A stretch of DNA of 6,632 nt from the NCBI GenBank assembly GCA_900548935.1, contig URMR01000099.1, positions 1 to 6,632 on the forward strand, read 5' to 3'. The position numbers were made by a program, and so were the translations under genes. The notes under the pieces were generated by a model, which was not told the origin of the DNA, made no database searches, and saw nothing but the letters and a program-made list of their open reading frames with translations. Position 1 is the first letter of the stretch. Each line of letters starts with the position of its first letter. Source of the DNA: an uncultured Collinsella sp. (GTDB taxonomy: Bacteria; Actinomycetota; Coriobacteriia; Coriobacteriales; Coriobacteriaceae). This document shows, in pieces, positions 5,043 to 6,632 of this stretch.

Positions 5043-6554
5043 TTACGCCACGGTCACGGCAACCTGGGCGTAGCGGCTGCAGGGGCGCTCGGCGCGCGTC
5101 TGCACGGTAAGGGTGAGCACAAAGCGGTCGCCGGGCTGCGCGTCGGCGGGCACGACAAAAGCGGTGCTTACCGTGCATTCCTGCCACAGCGAAAGATCCT
5201 GCGTGCCTGCATAGCTCGACGGGTCCATGGCGACATCCCAATGTGCATCGAAGCCCTTGCCGTCGGGGTCGACGATGGCCGCTGCAAGGACGACACGCTC
5301 ACCGGCTGCGGCGCTGCGGTCGGTCGTGACCTCGGCAACATGTGCCGGATGCGAACAAGACGCCGGATCATGGGCGCACCATTGCGCGCGGGCGGCAAAG
5401 TCTTCCTGATAGGCGCGCAGGTAGGGATTGGGGTTGCCGTCTATGGGCGTGCCGATGGCGGCAAAACCGGCGGGCGCGTCCGAATCGGGATGACCATCAA
5501 GAAACATACGGCCGAGCAGTGTATCGAAGTTGCGGTCATCGATGCCGCGCAGGCCAAACGGCAGTAGTGGAATGTAGGTCATGCTGTCGCCTTCGGCCAT
5601 AAAGTCGCCGCGCTCAAACTGCATCGCGGGTATGCCCTCTAGGCCCCAATCCAGATGGGCATGCTTGCCAAACTGGAATCGCTCGGGTTCGTTTTCGTAA
5701 GCCCTGCCATCGCCATAGAGCATGTAGCGGGCCATAAGGGGGCCGTTTTCCTGCGTGAGGTTTTGCTCGGGCCAAGGAGCCTTAAACAGTGGCAGCGAAT
5801 CGGGCTGCGCCATCTTGGCGTCGACATAGCCGCCATACATATAGGGCACACGCCAAAAGATGAGCTCGGGAAAGAGCTCGCGTCCATGGTCGAGCCATGA
5901 GTTGTCCTGCCCTATGCCATCGGCAACGCCCATCACGCGCACCTTCCGATAGACCCGCTGCTGCACGGCGGGCCATTCGGGCGTTGCGCGATAACGCTCG
6001 GCAATACTCATCAGGGCGCGAACGATGGTGTTCATGCCACCCCAACTGAGCAGCCATAACGTACGCGGATCATCATCCAAAATCGCCTGCGCAATTACGC
6101 GGGACCCCTCAGTTTCCTCAGTTACATCACCCTCAAAGGCAACATTTCCCACAAAGGTGCGCTCGATCATCTGGGCAGGCGTGGGAAACGGCGGCTCACC
6201 GGCAGCGTCCGCATTCGCCTGCAACTGCGGCCAAGCTTGGGCATACTCATTACTCCAGAGACTCTCAATCCAATGCTCGGGAAACGGCCGATACTCACGA
6301 AGCTCTCCAGCCAGCGGATCGGGCTCATGAGGCACAATAGCCCACTCATATGAGCGACGTCCTTTAGTCCGCCAATGCGAATTCACCTCGCCCAGCGTAT
6401 GAACCCCATCCCCAAGAAAGTGATACTGCGAAGCCGTATACACCACAGCCTGAACATCAAGCACATTAAGATACAGAGCCAAATGAATGAGCGAGTTCAT
6501 ATCATCGACTTCCATATCAGTGGTAACAATCACCCGAGTCAAATTCTGGGACAT
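5043..6554 (-). CDS. DUF1593 / Sde182-type nucleoside-hydrolase-like protein
   Basis: From the ATG at 6554 this encodes 503 residues. A TTG at 6578 would add eight residues but has no Shine-Dalgarno, whereas GGAG lies 8 bases before the ATG. The N-terminal domain resembles inosine-uridine nucleoside hydrolases: RVIVTTDMEVDDMNSLIHL (7-25), with D13, E15, D17 and D18 in the metal-site region. LWLLSWGGMNTIVRAL (166-181) and EGDSMTYIPLLPFGL (321-335) fit the DUF1593 (Sde182 nucleoside-hydrolase-like) family. A C-terminal beta domain (about 405-503, AEVTTDRSAAAGERVVL to YAQVAVTVA) matches the family's carbohydrate-associated end domain in layout. Characterised or annotated relatives are often secreted and linked to plant polysaccharide. 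No signal peptide is visible here, so the protein is probably cytosolic. The likely reaction is hydrolysis of an N-glycosidic or related bond, but the substrate is unknown. It is transcribed apart from the other genes. Confidence 0.87.
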   Translation of the reverse strand: MSQNLTRVIVTTDMEVDDMNSLIHLALYLNVLDVQAVVYTASQYHFLGDGVHTLGEVNSHWRTKGRRSYEWAIVPHEPDPLAGELREYRPFPEHWIESLWSNEYAQAWPQLQANADAAGEPPFPTPAQMIERTFVGNVAFEGDVTEETEGSRVIAQAILDDDPRTLWLLSWGGMNTIVRALMSIAERYRATPEWPAVQQRVYRKVRVMGVADGIGQDNSWLDHGRELFPELIFWRVPYMYGGYVDAKMAQPDSLPLFKAPWPEQNLTQENGPLMARYMLYGDGRAYENEPERFQFGKHAHLDWGLEGIPAMQFERGDFMAEGDSMTYIPLLPFGLRGIDDRNFDTLLGRMFLDGHPDSDAPAGFAAIGTPIDGNPNPYLRAYQEDFAARAQWCAHDPASCSHPAHVAEVTTDRSAAAGERVVLAAAIVDPDGKGFDAHWDVAMDPSSYAGTQDLSLWQECTVSTAFVVPADAQPGDRFVLTLTVQTRAERPCSRYAQVAVTVA

Positions 6555-6555
6555 A

Positions 6556-6566
6556 GGAGCAGCTCC
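6556..6566 (-). promoter_or_regulatory. Shine-Dalgarno of the DUF1593 gene inside a short palindrome
   Basis: On the minus strand GGAGCTGCTCC sits directly before the start codon. Its GGAG (6566-6563) is the only ribosome-binding-like sequence near the start and supports the ATG at 6554. The element is self-complementary (GGAG/CTCC around CTG), so the site could fold on itself in the mRNA. Confidence 0.5.
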
Positions 6567-6632
6567 AATCAAAATCAATTCAGCCAGTTACGCGCAAGGC
6601 AAGACGGGACCCACGCCCCCATCGCCGCCGAC
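6567..6632. other. Right-edge leader sequence with no resolvable gene
   Basis: These 66 bases precede the DUF1593 gene. All three minus-strand frames are open to the window edge until stops at 6590-6588 or nearer the gene, so the tail of an upstream gene cannot be excluded. No strong promoter boxes or terminator stem were seen. Confidence 0.4.

Noticed and set aside
6347..6356. Perfect 10-base palindrome CTCATATGAG
   Set aside because: It lies inside the DUF1593 coding sequence, is short enough to occur by chance, and has no partner copy in the window.

Overview
The window is high-G+C bacterial chromosome with five protein-coding genes. Three form a tight minus-strand operon (1-3135), one lies alone on the plus strand (3500-4840), and one is on the minus strand at the right end (5043-6554). 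The strong third-position G/C bias, the zinc-ribbon/SPFH gene set and the 'TTGGGGAC...CTTAAA' intergenic repeat units suggest a gut actinobacterium of the Coriobacteriia, with Collinsella or a relative as my best guess. That assignment rests on memory and style, not on a marker gene.

Left region, read right to left (3135 down to 1): a cytosolic protein with a zinc ribbon at each end (DUF4428-like N-terminus), then a membrane protein with two N-terminal zinc ribbons and two C-terminal transmembrane helices, then an SPFH/stomatin-type protein cut by the window edge. Gaps of 24 and 48 bases, each with its own Shine-Dalgarno, indicate a single transcript. The last two genes resemble B. subtilis YdjG and YdjI, which belong to the PspA (phage-shock, membrane-stress) operon. 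No pspA is visible here, so this looks like a membrane scaffold or envelope-stress module in which a double-ribbon protein takes a place in the set.

Middle region (3136-3499): no gene. It holds a possible hairpin over the first gene's ribosome binding site, a block of tandem GGGGAC hairpin units whose stems differ but remain paired, and an abrupt change to AT-rich DNA leading to the plus-strand gene. That gene encodes a complete AAA_14/DUF4143 ATPase with intact Walker motifs and an intact PD-(D/E)XK-like signature. Its base composition is less G+C rich than its neighbours, which suggests acquisition by transfer.

Right region: the ATPase gene and the minus-strand gene converge. Between them is a three-armed inverted-repeat structure that can form either of two overlapping hairpins and is the probable shared terminator. 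The minus-strand gene encodes a DUF1593/Sde182-type nucleoside-hydrolase-like protein without a visible signal peptide. The last ~75 bases (6555-6632) hold its ribosome binding site and too little else to interpret.
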